Shown: positions 8,751 to 17,514, counted from the stretch's first letter. The stretch is DNA of 64,000 nucleotides from Siccibacter colletis (GCF_000696575.1 NZ_JMSQ01000009.1:62001-126000), one strand, 5' to 3'. Notes: a model not told the origin generated them from the sequence alone. Numbers and translations: made by a program.

Positions 8751-9776
8751 TTAGCGGCGGTAGTCGCGGAACGGACCGTCAGCGACGGAACGGCGTTCGA
8801 TCAGGCGCGGATGCACCTCGATGGTCTGGGCCTCTTCGCGCTTGCTGGTGATCCTGTCCAGCAGCATGTTGAAGGCCGTCTCGCCCAGCGAATCCTTCGG
8901 CTGGTGGATAGTGGTCAGCGCCGGGCTGAAGAAACGCGCGTTTCGCACGTTGTCATAGCCAATCACGGAAATATCCTGCGGTACGCGCAGACCCATCTCA
9001 TCCGCGGCGCAGATAGCGCCCATCGCCATGATGTCGCCGCCGCAGAACACCGCGGTGGGGCGGTGCGCCTGAGACAGGATCTGCTGCATTGCGCGATACC
9101 CGGATTCCGGCTCAAAATCGCCCTGCACGATCCAGGCCTCCGGCACCGCAATCTGCGCCTCTTTCATTGACTGCATAAAGCCTGCCAGACGGCCTGCGCC
9201 GGTGTTGCGCTCCAGCGGGCCGGGAATTACGCCGATGTCGCGGTGTCCGCGCTCAATCAGATAGCGCCCGGCCATGTATCCGCCCTTGAAGGCGTTATCG
9301 ATAACCGAATCAGTAAAGTCGGCGCGCGCTTCGCCCCAGTCCATCACCACCATCGGGATGTGGCGATACTCTTCCAGCATGCCGATCAGCGAATCCGGAT
9401 ACTCAGAGCACATCACCAGCAGGCCATCGACGCGCTTCTGCGCCATCATCGACAGGTAAGCGCGCTGCTTCTCCTGGTTGTTGTAGGCGTTGCCGAGCAG
9501 CAGGGTATAGCCCTTGGCGAAGCAGTTTTTTTCCACCGCTTCGATGATTTCGGCGAAATACGCGGCTTCGCTGCTGGTCGCCAGCAGGCCAATCGATTTC
9601 GTATGGTTCACTTTCAGGCTGCGGGCGACCGCGCTGGGTGAATAGTGCAGCTCTTTAATCGCTGCCCACACCGCGTTGCGCGTCTCTTCCGCAACAAAAC
9701 GCGTCTTGTTAATGACGTGTGAAACAGTTGTAGTAGAAACGTTTGCTTTTTTCGCGACGTCTTTAATTGTTGCCAT
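8751..9776 (-). CDS. purR: Purine repressor PurR
   Basis: This LacI-family repressor uses hypoxanthine or guanine as corepressor and represses purine, and some pyrimidine, biosynthetic genes. The 341-residue length equals that of E. coli PurR, with almost identical DNA-binding ([20 protein letters not shown]) and hinge ([18 protein letters not shown]) segments. The corepressor core contains [15 protein letters not shown] and the C-terminus ends in [15 protein letters not shown] near-perfect PurR box at 9821-9836 indicates autoregulation. It converges with punR, whose product handles adenosine uptake, so purine sensing and import lie side by side. Confidence 0.98.
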   Translation of the reverse strand: MATIKDVAKKANVSTTTVSHVINKTRFVAEETRNAVWAAIKELHYSPSAVARSLKVNHTKSIGLLATSSEAAYFAEIIEAVEKNCFAKGYTLLLGNAYNNQEKQRAYLSMMAQKRVDGLLVMCSEYPDSLIGMLEEYRHIPMVVMDWGEARADFTDSVIDNAFKGGYMAGRYLIERGHRDIGVIPGPLERNTGAGRLAGFMQSMKEAQIAVPEAWIVQGDFEPESGYRAMQQILSQAHRPTAVFCGGDIMAMGAICAADEMGLRVPQDISVIGYDNVRNARFFSPALTTIHQPKDSLGETAFNMLLDRITSKREEAQTIEVHPRLIERRSVADGPFRDYRR

Positions 9777-9820
9777 GAAATATCACTCCAGACCACCCTC
9801 TAAACTCCTGAAATTTATCA

Positions 9821-9836
9821 AGGTAAACGTTTGCCT
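9821..9836 (-). promoter_or_regulatory. PurR operator upstream of purR
   Basis: The minus strand reads AGGCAAACGTTTACCT, which matches the 16-bp PurR box (consensus ACGCAAACGTTTGCGT), and as I remember it is the same as the first purR operator of E. coli. It is 44 bp upstream of the purR start, consistent with negative autoregulation. Confidence 0.85.
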
Positions 9837-10072
9837 GTGTTAAGCCTCGGTTGCAACCATGTTGTGTTGCAAATGACCGGGAGAGTTACACCAAACGTCA
9901 GGAGGGAGTAGTGGCCGGTAAACAAAATAATTTAGCGACGAATTTTGGCCGATCCGCAGCAAAAGTGGAAGCGTTAATACGCATATCAAACTAAATCGCA
10001 GGGGATTTTTCGCACGAACTATGCAAAAATGATCAAGACCTGCTTTTTACAGGGATATTCTGGAGCCAAAAA

Positions 10073-10162
10073 ATGAACAAAGATCTGAAATTTTCACTGC
10101 TGACGACCGTTATCACGCTGGGTTTGATCGTTTTCGGCGCGCTGACCGCCATTCTGCACTAA
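10073..10162 (+). CDS. cydH: CydH (YnhF), small accessory subunit of cytochrome bd-I oxidase
   Basis: This is a 29-codon gene, too short for most gene callers: MNKDLKFSLLTTVITLGLIV, then FGALTAILH. It is preceded by a GGAG ribosome site and followed by a hairpin. It aligns residue for residue with E. coli YnhF (NxDLKFSLxTTxIxLGLIV...LTAxLH), at the same place next to purR. In E. coli cytochrome bd-I structures, YnhF/CydH is a single-helix subunit that packs on CydA and closes an oxygen entry path. The peptide is one transmembrane helix with a short charged N-terminus. The cydAB genes are not in this window. Confidence 0.9.
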   Translation: MNKDLKFSLLTTVITLGLIVFGALTAILH

Positions 10163-10175
10163 AAAATCGCCCCTG

Positions 10176-10206
10176 AAACGGGAGGGAAGCCGCTTCTCTC
10201 CCGTTT
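10176..10206 (+). terminator. Probable cydH terminator
   Basis: AAACGGGAG and CTCCCGTTT form a 9-bp stem 13 bp after the cydH stop. Only three T residues close the stem, so the terminator may be weak. Confidence 0.45.
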
Positions 10207-10396
10207 GCGCAACAACAGTGTGACCCTCCTCCCGTTTTACCCTCCGATAATTAACAATTCAGCAATAGTCTTTAGCATGTTTTGTCACTTCTGTTTTTGT
10301 TTACAAACTGTCATTCTTTCGCTCCCTGAATGATCACCGCTCCGGCGGTAACGGCCAGACCGGATTACACGGCGTCTGGCCCGGAGTAAAAATGCT

Positions 10397-11563
10397 ATGA
10401 AAATCAACTTTCCGCTGCTTGCCCTGGCTATCGGCGCTTTTGGGATTGGTACCACAGAATTCTCACCGATGGGGCTGCTGCCGGTTATCGCCGACGGGGT
10501 TAACGTCTCCATTCCCGCCGCCGGGATGCTGATTAGCGCCTATGCGGTTGGGGTGATGATTGGCGCACCGCTGATGACGCTGCTGCTGTCGCATCGCGCA
10601 CGCCGCAATGCCCTGATCTTCCTGATGGCTATCTTCACTCTCGGCAATGTGCTGTCTGCCATCGCCCCGGACTACACGACGCTGATGCTGTCGCGCATTC
10701 TCACCAGCCTCAACCACGGCGCGTTCTTCGGGCTGGGTTCCGTGGTGGCGGCAAGCGTGGTGCCGAAGCACAAACAGGCCAGCGCGGTAGCAACCATGTT
10801 TATGGGGCTGACCATCGCCAATATCGGTGGCGTTCCGGCCGCGACCTGGCTGGGTGCCACCATCGGCTGGCGCATGTCGTTCCTCGCCACCGCCGGGCTG
10901 GGCGTTATCGCCATGCTGAGCCTCTGGCTGTCGCTGCCGAAGGGCAGTGCCGGCGAGCGGCCTGACGTGCGTAAAGAGCTGTCGGTACTGCTGCGTCCGC
11001 AGGTGCTGAGTGCGCTGCTGACCACGGTACTGGGTGCCGGCGCCATGTTCACGCTCTACACCTATATTGCCCCGGTGCTGCATGACGTTACCGCCGCCAC
11101 TCCGGCATTTATTACCGGCATGCTGGTGCTGATTGGCGTGGGCTTCTCCATCGGTAACTTCCTCGGCGGCAAGCTGGCTGACCGTTCGGTCAACGGCACG
11201 CTGAAAGGGTTTCTGCTGTTGCTGATCGTGATTATGGCGGCTATTCCGTGGCTGGCGCGCACCGAGCCTGGCGCAGCCATCAGCATGGTGGTGTGGGGCG
11301 CGGCTACTTTTGCGGTGGTGCCGCCGCTGCAGATGCGCGTAATGCGCGTCGCCAGCGAAGCACCGGGGCTGTCATCCTCGGTGAATATCGGGGCGTTCAA
11401 CCTTGGTAATGCGCTGGGCGCGGCAGCGGGCGGGGCGGTGATCTCCGCAGGCCTGAGCTACAGCGTGGTGCCTGTGATGGGTGCCGCGATCGCCGCAGCG
11501 GGTCTGCTGCTGGTGCTTATCGCCTCGCGTAAACCCCAGGCGCAGGCCTGTCCGGCTGAATAA
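10397..11563 (+). CDS. ydhP: MFS exporter YdhP (AraJ/arabinose-efflux subfamily)
   Basis: This 388-residue, 12-helix major facilitator is very close to E. coli YdhP. It opens with FPLLALAIGAFGIGTTEFSP, has the motif A region HRARRNALIF after helix 2, and repeats a DHA1-type loop (GGKLADRSVNGTLKG) between helices 8 and 9. The substrate is not known; family members export sugars or drugs. It stands alone with its own 234-bp upstream region and a strong bidirectional terminator behind it. In E. coli sodB lies between this gene and mepH; here only 73 bp separate them. Confidence 0.93.
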   Translation: MKINFPLLALAIGAFGIGTTEFSPMGLLPVIADGVNVSIPAAGMLISAYAVGVMIGAPLMTLLLSHRARRNALIFLMAIFTLGNVLSAIAPDYTTLMLSRILTSLNHGAFFGLGSVVAASVVPKHKQASAVATMFMGLTIANIGGVPAATWLGATIGWRMSFLATAGLGVIAMLSLWLSLPKGSAGERPDVRKELSVLLRPQVLSALLTTVLGAGAMFTLYTYIAPVLHDVTAATPAFITGMLVLIGVGFSIGNFLGGKLADRSVNGTLKGFLLLLIVIMAAIPWLARTEPGAAISMVVWGAATFAVVPPLQMRVMRVASEAPGLSSSVNIGAFNLGNALGAAAGGAVISAGLSYSVVPVMGAAIAAAGLLLVLIASRKPQAQACPAE

Positions 11564-11588
11564 CGCGTTGCGCATCACGCGCAGGCAA

Positions 11589-11624
11589 TAAAAAAGGAGA
11601 AGGGGTAACCTTCTCCTTTTTTTA
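11589..11624. terminator. Bidirectional terminator between ydhP and mepH
   Basis: AAGGAGAAGG and CCTTCTCCTT form a stem flanked by A-rich sequence on the left and a T7 run on the right, so it can terminate both converging genes. Confidence 0.88.
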
Positions 11625-11636
11625 TATCCGCTCGCT

Positions 11637-12440
11637 TCAGCGAATGGTTTTAGGGGTCATCACCCGGCGCGCGCCCACGTAGTGGCGCTTCCAGTAGTCT
11701 TCACTCAGGCTGGTGATCTGAATACCCTGGCCGCTGCTCGGGGACTGAATAAATTTGCCGTTGCCCATGTAAACGCCGACGTGATCGGCGGTGCCGCGAC
11801 CCTGGGTGCGGAAGAACACCAGATCGCCGGTTTCAAGCGCGCCACGATCCACCGCGGCGGCATCGCGCAGGTGGTACATTTCGTTGGCGGTGCGCGGAAT
11901 GCGGAACTTCACCAGATCTTTATAGGCATACCACACCAGGCCGCTGCAGTCGAAACCGGTACGCGGCGAGGTGCCGCCCCAGCGATAAGGTTTGCCAATC
12001 TGCTGCATCAGCTTCGACATCGCGGTTTTCTGCGCTTTCTGCACCCGCAGCTTGTGCGCATCGGCGATGGTGAGCCCTTTAGCGCTGCGTGATTTCAGAC
12101 AGGCGCTGGCGTTACGGCTTTTGCGGCAGGCGGCGGAGGTGGTGCTGGCGACACGAGAAACGGTGCGGGTGGTGCGAGAAGCGGTTTTTGGCGAGGTGCT
12201 ACGTTTCTTGAGTGCGGTGCGGGGTTTCTTATCGGCGGTGGGGCTTTTTTTACTTTTTTCGATGCGCTTTTTCGCCGGGGTGGATTTCTTTTTCGCTTTC
12301 GCGTTGGTCGCGGTACTGGTTTTTTGTACCTTCGCCGGACGCGCGTGCTCGGACGCCACCGCCAGCGGCGTTGCGACAAAGGAAAATGTTGTCAGTAATA
12401 CAGCACAGAGCGTGACTGAGATGGTCTTAATACGCGCCAC
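11637..12440 (-). CDS. mepH: Murein DD-endopeptidase MepH (NlpC/P60)
   Basis: This periplasmic enzyme cuts D-Ala-mDAP cross-links so that new peptidoglycan can be inserted. It is a 267-residue protein with an N-terminal signal peptide ending near AVASEHA, then a long Lys/Thr/Ser/Ala-rich low-complexity linker (about residues 33-120) and a C-terminal NlpC/P60 domain. Catalytic Cys is in TGFDCSGLVWYAY and the His in GTADHVGVYMGNG. The start is a GTG at 12440, after GAGGG, where homology begins. The linker is poorly conserved even in E. coli (271 residues). The gene is monocistronic and converges on ydhP. Confidence 0.95.
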   Translation of the reverse strand: MARIKTISVTLCAVLLTTFSFVATPLAVASEHARPAKVQKTSTATNAKAKKKSTPAKKRIEKSKKSPTADKKPRTALKKRSTSPKTASRTTRTVSRVASTTSAACRKSRNASACLKSRSAKGLTIADAHKLRVQKAQKTAMSKLMQQIGKPYRWGGTSPRTGFDCSGLVWYAYKDLVKFRIPRTANEMYHLRDAAAVDRGALETGDLVFFRTQGRGTADHVGVYMGNGKFIQSPSSGQGIQITSLSEDYWKRHYVGARRVMTPKTIR

Positions 12441-12753
12441 TGGCTAGTCCCTCTTTAGATGCAGGCAACAATGCGAGCCTATACTAGTGCAAAACCAGAC
12501 GATTCTAATCGAAAAAAAGCGGGAAAGTTAATAGCCATTTCGTCTGATACGCGGTGTGTCGCACAATATGTTGCCTGCGCAGGCGCAACGAGATTTCGTG
12601 GGGCATCGGTAAGAAAAATGTTATTCTTCAGATATGTTTAACGACGGCGTATCCGTTCCGTGAATCACGGCCTGCAAAATGCTGTTTTCCGGGGGGACGG
12701 GTAGCCGCTACAATAACAGGCTATTGCCGTATCAAGCTTGAGGAAGTGAGACA
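12441..12753. other. Intergenic region between mepH and grxD
   Basis: This 313-bp divergent spacer carries the promoters of mepH and grxD. I find no conserved small gene, RNA or recognisable operator in it. The grxD ribosome site (GAGGAAG) is at its right end. Confidence 0.5.
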
Positions 12754-13101
12754 ATGAGCGACACCATCGAAAAAATTCAGCGCCAGATTACTGAGAACCC
12801 GATCCTGCTGTACATGAAAGGTTCCCCGAAACTGCCGAGCTGCGGCTTCTCTGCCCAGGCCGTACAGGCGCTTTCCGCCTGCGGCGAGCGCTTCGCCTAC
12901 GTGGACATTCTGCAGAACCCGGACATCCGCGCCGAGCTGCCGAAATACGCGAACTGGCCGACCTTCCCGCAGCTGTGGGTTGACGGCGAGCTGGTTGGCG
13001 GCTGCGATATCATCATCGAAATGTATCAGCGTGGCGAACTGCAGCCGCTGATCAAAGAGACCGCGGCGAAGTACCAGTCCGCAGAGCCAGATGCAGAATA
13101 A
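12754..13101 (+). CDS. grxD: Monothiol glutaredoxin GrxD (Grx4)
   Basis: This is a CGFS-type glutaredoxin that binds a [2Fe-2S] cluster with glutathione, often with BolA, and serves in iron-sulfur cluster trafficking. It is 115 residues, the same length as in E. coli, with the active site Cys30 in SCGFS, the conserved WPTFPQLWVDGELVGGCDI segment and an acidic C-terminus. The ATG at 12754 follows GAGGAAG. It is monocistronic and converges on rnt with a shared strong terminator; in E. coli the large helicase gene lhr lies between them and is missing here. Confidence 0.97.
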   Translation: MSDTIEKIQRQITENPILLYMKGSPKLPSCGFSAQAVQALSACGERFAYVDILQNPDIRAELPKYANWPTFPQLWVDGELVGGCDIIIEMYQRGELQPLIKETAAKYQSAEPDAE

Positions 13102-13111
13102 GCGTCAGGTA

Positions 13112-13144
13112 AAAAAGAGGCGACCCGCGGGTCGCCTTTTTTTA
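13112..13144. terminator. Bidirectional terminator between grxD and rnt
   Basis: AGGCGACCC and GGGTCGCCT make a 9-bp stem with A6 on the left and T7 on the right. It overlaps the rnt stop codon. Confidence 0.88.
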
Positions 13145-13795
13145 TGCTTCCGGTTCCGCCAGCGGCGCCAGCGGCCAGCCGCCGAGACGCTTCCAGCGGT
13201 TGACGATCTCGCAGAACAGCAGGGCAGTCTGCTCGGTATCGTACAGCGCCGAATGCGCCTGAGCGCTGTCGAACGAAATACCCGCCGCGATGCAGGCTTT
13301 CGCCAGCACCGTCTGACCCAGCGCCAGACCGCTCAGGGCGGCGGTGTCGAAGGTGACGAACGGATGGAACGGGTTGCGTTTGAGCGAGGCGCGCTCGGCG
13401 GCGGCCATCATAAAGCTGTGATCGAACGTGGCATTGTGCGCCACCATGATCGCCCGGTTACAGCCGCTGTCCTTCATGCCTTTGCGTACCGCTTTGAAGA
13501 TAGCGTGCAGGGCATCATATTCGCTGACTGCACCGCGCAGCGGGTTGTGCGGATCGATGCCGTTGAACGCCAGCGCTTCCGGTTGCAGGACCGCGCCCTC
13601 GAACGGCTCGACGTGAAAATGGTGTTTCTCGTCAATGCTCAGCCAGCCTTGCTCGTCCATTTTCAGCGTGACGGCAGCAATTTCCAGCAGCGCGTCCGTT
13701 CTGGCATTGAATCCGGCGGTTTCCACGTCAATCACAACGGGATAAAAGCCACGGAAACGGTCACAGAGACCGGTAAGTTGAGCAGTGTCTGACAT
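13142..13795 (-). CDS. rnt: Ribonuclease T
   Basis: This 3'-to-5' exoribonuclease of the DEDD superfamily trims the 3' ends of tRNA and stable RNAs and removes the CCA terminal A. It is 217 residues (215 in E. coli). The first catalytic pair is Asp23/Glu25 in [11 protein letters not shown]; later motifs are [11 protein letters not shown] and the C-terminal [15 protein letters not shown], which supplies the catalytic His/Asp. Four to five Phe/Tyr substrate-binding positions follow the E. coli pattern. It is followed upstream by gloA, which is transcribed in the same direction, 95 bp away. Confidence 0.97.
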   Translation of the reverse strand: MSDTAQLTGLCDRFRGFYPVVIDVETAGFNARTDALLEIAAVTLKMDEQGWLSIDEKHHFHVEPFEGAVLQPEALAFNGIDPHNPLRGAVSEYDALHAIFKAVRKGMKDSGCNRAIMVAHNATFDHSFMMAAAERASLKRNPFHPFVTFDTAALSGLALGQTVLAKACIAAGISFDSAQAHSALYDTEQTALLFCEIVNRWKRLGGWPLAPLAEPEA

Positions 13796-13864
13796 TAAGC
13801 GTCTCTTGGAGTCAAAAAAAAAGCAGCGCGCATTATGGCAAATTTCAGGAAGGGATGCAGTAAT

Positions 13865-13884
13865 ACGGGCGCGATTGCGCCCGT
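13865..13884 (-). terminator. Hairpin downstream of gloA
   Basis: ACGGGCGC and GCGCCCGT form a perfect 8-bp stem with a 4-nt loop 7 bp after the gloA stop. No T run follows on the minus strand. Confidence 0.35.
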
Positions 13885-13890
13885 CGGAGA

Positions 13891-14298
13891 TTAATTGCCG
13901 AGACCTTTACCGGCGTCTTTCGCCTCGATCAGCTCGATTTTGTAACCATCTGGATCTTCCACGAACGCGATGACGGTGGTACCGCCTTTCACCGGACCCG
14001 CTTCACGGGTGACGTTGCCGCCGTTCTGACGGATGCGCTCGCAGGCTTCCACGGCGTTATCGACTTCCAGCGCGATGTGACCGTAAGCGTTGCCCAGCTC
14101 ATAGCTGTCCACGCCCCAGTTATAGGTCAGCTCAATTACCGCTTCTTCGCTTTCCGGGCCGTAACCCACGAAGGCCAGAGAGTATTTGTACTCTGTGTTT
14201 TCACTGGTACGCAGCAGTTTCATGCCCAGCACGTTGGTGTAAAACTCGATAGAACGCTGCAGGTCGCCGACACGTAACATGGTGTGAAGTAAGCGCAT
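13891..14298 (-). CDS. gloA: Lactoylglutathione lyase (glyoxalase I)
   Basis: This enzyme isomerises the methylglyoxal-glutathione hemithioacetal to S-lactoylglutathione, detoxifying methylglyoxal. The 135-residue vicinal-oxygen-chelate protein keeps the four Ni2+ ligands of the E. coli enzyme at the same positions: His5, Glu56, His74 and Glu122. It also has YGHIALEVD and [12 protein letters not shown]. It lies downstream of nemR-nemA on the same strand; in E. coli NemR also controls gloA, so read-through from the nem operon is plausible, though 157 bp with a hairpin separate them. Confidence 0.97.
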   Translation of the reverse strand: MRLLHTMLRVGDLQRSIEFYTNVLGMKLLRTSENTEYKYSLAFVGYGPESEEAVIELTYNWGVDSYELGNAYGHIALEVDNAVEACERIRQNGGNVTREAGPVKGGTTVIAFVEDPDGYKIELIEAKDAGKGLGN

Positions 14299-14421
14299 AA
14301 TTTCCTCTTGGTGTAATCCCGCCCGCTGCCGTGACCAGTGCCGCGACAGCTAACGTCGTGTTATGCGGGCAGGGGATAGTGAGTTATTTTTTCAGGTGTT
14401 TTTAAGAAACACTGTTTTAGT

Positions 14422-14445
14422 ATAGCGGCGGATCGCCGCCGCTAT
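14422..14445 (-). terminator. Hairpin downstream of nemA
   Basis: ATAGCGGCGG and CCGCCGCTAT make a perfect 10-bp stem with a 4-nt loop 10 bp beyond the nemA stop. It lacks a T tract, so read-through into gloA is possible. Confidence 0.35.
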
Positions 14446-14455
14446 CAATGCAGGA

Positions 14456-15556
14456 TCACAGGGTCGGGTAGTCGATGTAGCCTTCTGCGCCGCCGCCGTA
14501 GAAGGATTCCGGACGCTGCGGGTTGAGTTCCGCTTTTTTATGCAGGCGCTCTACCAGATCCGGGTTGGCGATGTAGTCGCGACCAAACGCCACGGCATCG
14601 ATCAGCCCTTTTTCAATCAGCGCTTCGGCTTTCTCCGGGGTATAAGCTCCCGCACCGATGATCACACCGTCGAAACGCGCGCGCACTTTCTCGCGGAACG
14701 CCTCGGTGTAGGATTCACCGCCCGCCCAGTCCGGCTCGGACATGTGCAGATAGGCGATGCCACGCTTGTTCAGCTCTTCAATCAGGTACAGCGCATCGGC
14801 TTCTTCATTCGGGCCGTTATCGACGTTCTGGAAAGTACCGATCGGCGACACGCGGATACCGATGCGATCGGCGCTCCACTCTGCACACACGGCGTCGATC
14901 ACTTCCAGCACCAGGCGAGCGCGGTTTTCAACGCTGCCGCCGTACTGGTCGGTACGCTGGTTGGAAGTCGGGGAGAGGAACTGGTGCAGCAAGTAGCCGT
15001 GCGCGCCGTGCAGCTCAACCATGTCGAAGCCGGCATCGCGGGCGTTGCCCACCGCCTGACGGAAATCATTCACGATCCCCGGAATTTCGCTGGTTTCCAG
15101 CGCGCGCGGGGTAGTGGTGTCGACGCGAATGGCGTTGCCGTTCTCATCGCGCAGCGAGGTGCGGGTTCCGGCGTTAATGGCCGACGGCGCGACCGGTGCC
15201 TGCTGGCCCGGCTGGATGCTGCTGTGGGAAATACGGCCCGTGTGCCAGAGCTGAACGGCGATGCGACCGCCTTCCTGATGCACGGCAGCGGTGATGTTTT
15301 TCCAGGCGGCAATCTGCTCGGCAGTGTGCAGGCCTGGCGCACCGGCGTAACCTTTCGCCTGGAAAGAGATCTGGGTGGCTTCGCTGATAATCAGACCAGA
15401 GCTGGCGCGCTGGCGGTAGTATTCGGTCATCAGCGGAGTAGGGATATCACCCGGCTCGATGCTGCGCAGACGCGTCAGCGGGGCCATAAATACGCGGTTC
15501 GGGGCTTCAATCGCACCCACTTTTAGCGGGGTAAACAGTTTTTCCTGGGACATCAT
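14456..15556 (-). CDS. nemA: N-ethylmaleimide reductase (Old Yellow Enzyme family)
   Basis: This FMN-dependent NADPH oxidoreductase reduces electrophilic alkenes and nitro-compounds and helps remove methylglyoxal. It is 366 residues, with the OYE pattern [13 protein letters not shown] at the N-terminus, the substrate-site [18 protein letters not shown] and the FMN phosphate site near [17 protein letters not shown]. Two adjacent ATG codons are possible starts (15556 and 15553); the second has better spacing from AGGAG and equals the E. coli length of 365. It follows nemR by 50 bp, a spacer that itself contains an inverted repeat resembling the NemR operator. Confidence 0.96.
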   Translation of the reverse strand: MMSQEKLFTPLKVGAIEAPNRVFMAPLTRLRSIEPGDIPTPLMTEYYRQRASSGLIISEATQISFQAKGYAGAPGLHTAEQIAAWKNITAAVHQEGGRIAVQLWHTGRISHSSIQPGQQAPVAPSAINAGTRTSLRDENGNAIRVDTTTPRALETSEIPGIVNDFRQAVGNARDAGFDMVELHGAHGYLLHQFLSPTSNQRTDQYGGSVENRARLVLEVIDAVCAEWSADRIGIRVSPIGTFQNVDNGPNEEADALYLIEELNKRGIAYLHMSEPDWAGGESYTEAFREKVRARFDGVIIGAGAYTPEKAEALIEKGLIDAVAFGRDYIANPDLVERLHKKAELNPQRPESFYGGGAEGYIDYPTL

Positions 15557-15566
15557 GACTCCTGAG

Positions 15567-15581
15567 TAGACCGGTCGTCTA
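15567..15581 (-). promoter_or_regulatory. Second NemR-like inverted repeat, between nemR and nemA
   Basis: TAGAC-CGGTC-GTCTA is an inverted repeat 11 bp upstream of nemA. Its arms equal the outer bases of the main NemR site at 16216-16235. Function is inferred only. Confidence 0.45.
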
Positions 15582-15606
15582 GTGAGTGAGTAAAAATAAG
15601 TGCCTG

Positions 15607-16203
15607 TCAGGCAGGCACCGCTAATAAAGACTGCATGTAGCGTAGCGTACTCTCCAGCGGCGTGGCGCTGCGCGAGATCTTCGCCTGCAGATTACCGCCC
15701 AGCCACAAGGCATACAGCGCCTGCGCCAGCGCGCGAGGGTCGTCCACGGCAGTAAGACTCTTCTCTGCTACGCCCTGCTCAATGGATTCTGCCAGCAGGG
15801 CGATGATTTGCGCGGCACCCTGGTCAAGGGCGATGCGCATATCTTCGGAAAGATCGCACACTTCGGCAGAGAGTTTTACCGTCAGGCAGCCACTGATCAT
15901 GCCACACTGGCGGAACTGCTGCAGATTCTGCTCATACCAGCTCAGCAGGCGATCACGCTGCGTACCGGGGCTTTGCGTAAAGTGCTGGCGCAGCGTTGCC
16001 AGGTAGCAGGTGTAGTGTCGCTCCAGCATGCAGGCACCGAAGGCCTCTTTCGAGCGAAAATAGTGGTAGAACGATCCCTTCGGCACTTCGGCGGTTTTCA
16101 GCAGTTCGCTGAGCCCCATGCCGGTAAAGCCGCGATGCAGGCAGAGCCGCTCGCCGGTGGCAAGGAGGTGTTCGCGGGTATCGTGTTCAGTATCTCTGTT
16201 CAT
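15607..16203 (-). CDS. nemR: TetR-family electrophile- and hypochlorite-responsive repressor NemR
   Basis: NemR represses nemRA and gloA until its cysteines are oxidised or alkylated. This 198-residue protein has a TetR DNA-binding domain ([19 protein letters not shown], then [16 protein letters not shown]). It keeps the redox-relevant Cys106 and Cys116 ([15 protein letters not shown]) and Lys175 (LQAKISRS), the residues reported for bleach sensing in E. coli; an additional Cys is at 100. A perfect 9-bp inverted repeat lies 13 bp upstream, supporting autoregulation. It is divergent from ydhL, which shares that control region. Confidence 0.96.
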   Translation of the reverse strand: MNRDTEHDTREHLLATGERLCLHRGFTGMGLSELLKTAEVPKGSFYHYFRSKEAFGACMLERHYTCYLATLRQHFTQSPGTQRDRLLSWYEQNLQQFRQCGMISGCLTVKLSAEVCDLSEDMRIALDQGAAQIIALLAESIEQGVAEKSLTAVDDPRALAQALYALWLGGNLQAKISRSATPLESTLRYMQSLLAVPA

Positions 16204-16215
16204 GCCGCACAGACT

Positions 16216-16235
16216 ACTAGACCGAACGGTCTAGT
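16216..16235. promoter_or_regulatory. NemR operator in the nemR/ydhL divergent region
   Basis: ACTAGACCG-AA-CGGTCTAGT is a perfect 9-bp inverted repeat that contains the known NemR box core TAGACC...GGTCTA. It is 13 bp upstream of nemR and about 90 bp upstream of ydhL. Confidence 0.8.
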
Positions 16236-16322
16236 GCAAGCCTCTCATGCTTATCAGGGCAGGCTTGCATCCTGCCGCCGGAGAGGCTTCAATTGTAGCA
16301 GGGGTGTTAACCAGGAGACGGC

Positions 16323-16562
16323 GTGGCTGAACAACTTGAGTTTTTCCCAATTCAGAGTCCCTGCCGGGGCATCTGTCAGGTCGATGAGCGCGGCTTCTGC
16401 AAAGGCTGCATGCGCAGCCGCGATGAGCGCTTTAACTGGCAGAGTCTGAGCGATACCCAGAAGCAGGAGGTGCTGCGCCTGTGCCGCCAGCGTCTGCTGC
16501 GCAAGCTGCGTGCCGGAAAAAACCAGCCGCCCGACGAAGAGCAGCAGCCCTCACTGTTTTAG
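16323..16562 (+). CDS. ydhL: DUF1289 cysteine-rich protein YdhL
   Basis: This 79-residue protein is nearly identical to E. coli YdhL. Its DUF1289 core holds four spaced cysteines in SPCRGICQVDERGFCKGCMR, suggesting a small metal- or cluster-binding fold, followed by RDERFNW and an Arg-rich helix. The biochemical role is not known. A GTG start at 16323 is used because homology begins with AEQLEFF. It is divergent from nemR with the NemR operator between, and followed 55 bp later by ydhF on the same strand. Confidence 0.93.
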   Translation: MAEQLEFFPIQSPCRGICQVDERGFCKGCMRSRDERFNWQSLSDTQKQEVLRLCRQRLLRKLRAGKNQPPDEEQQPSLF

Positions 16563-16617
16563 CCGCGCATTCCTTTTATACTCACTGCCATTTTTCTACT
16601 TTACTAAGGATCTGTTT

Positions 16618-17514
16618 ATGGTTGAGCGCATAACCCTGGCCCCGCAGGGACCGGAATTTTCGCGTCTGGTGATGGGCTACTGGCGGCTGATGGACTGGAA
16701 GATGTCCGCCCGGGAGCTGGCGACGTTTATTGAGCAGCATCTCGATCTCGGTATCACCACGGTCGATCACGCAGATATCTACGGTGGCTATCAGTGCGAG
16801 GCGGCGTTTGGCGAGGCGCTGCGCCTGGCCCCTCACCTGCGCAGCCGCATGGAGATCGTCACCAAATGCGGTATCGCCACCACCGCAAATCCCGCGCATC
16901 AGCTCGGGCACTACATCACCACCCGCGACCATATTCTTTCCAGCGCTGACGCCTCGCTGAAACATCTCGCCACCGACTATCTCGATCTGCTGCTGATCCA
17001 CCGCCCGGACCCGCTGATGGATGCCGATGAGGTGGCTGAGGCGTTCACGACGCTGCACCAGAGCGGGAAAGTGCGCCACTTCGGCGTATCCAACTTCACG
17101 CCAGCGCAGTTTGCGCTGCTGCAGTCGCGCCTGCCGTTCACCCTGGCGACTAACCAAGTGGAGATCTCCCCGGTGCACCAGCCGCTGCTGCTCGACGGCA
17201 CGCTGGATCAGCTTCAGCAGTTGCGCATTCGTCCGATGGCATGGTCGTGCCTCGGCGGCGGGCGTCTGTTCAATGATGAGTCTTTCCGGGCGCTGCGCGA
17301 CGAGCTGCAGGCGGTGGCGCAGGAGATCGGGGCGCAGAGCATTGAGCAGGTGGTGTACGCCTGGATTATGATGCTGCCGTCGCGTCCGCTGCCGATTATC
17401 GGCTCCGGGAAAATCGAGCGCGTGCAGAGCGCGGTAGCGGCGCTGTCGCTGACCCTCACGCGCCAGCAGTGGTTCCGCATTCGCAAGGCGGCGCAGGGTT
17501 ACGACGTTCCATAA
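16618..17514 (+). CDS. ydhF: Aldo/keto reductase YdhF
   Basis: This 298-residue NADP-dependent oxidoreductase of the aldo-keto reductase superfamily equals E. coli YdhF in length. The catalytic tetrad segments are TTVDHADIYGGYQCE (Asp/Tyr), VTKCGI (Lys) and LLIHRPDP (His). FGVSNFTPAQF and the C-terminal cofactor pocket PIIGSGKIERVQSA are typical. The start at 16618 follows TAAGGA; an upstream in-frame ATG lies inside ydhL and gives unlike sequence. The physiological substrate is unknown. Its place behind the NemR-controlled ydhL suggests, but does not prove, a role in carbonyl or electrophile detoxification. Confidence 0.95.
   Translation: MVERITLAPQGPEFSRLVMGYWRLMDWKMSARELATFIEQHLDLGITTVDHADIYGGYQCEAAFGEALRLAPHLRSRMEIVTKCGIATTANPAHQLGHYITTRDHILSSADASLKHLATDYLDLLLIHRPDPLMDADEVAEAFTTLHQSGKVRHFGVSNFTPAQFALLQSRLPFTLATNQVEISPVHQPLLLDGTLDQLQQLRIRPMAWSCLGGGRLFNDESFRALRDELQAVAQEIGAQSIEQVVYAWIMMLPSRPLPIIGSGKIERVQSAVAALSLTLTRQQWFRIRKAAQGYDVP

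Noticed and set aside
9777-10072. Additional small gene in the purR-cydH spacer
   Set aside because: Apart from the PurR box and cydH ribosome site nothing conserved is recognisable.
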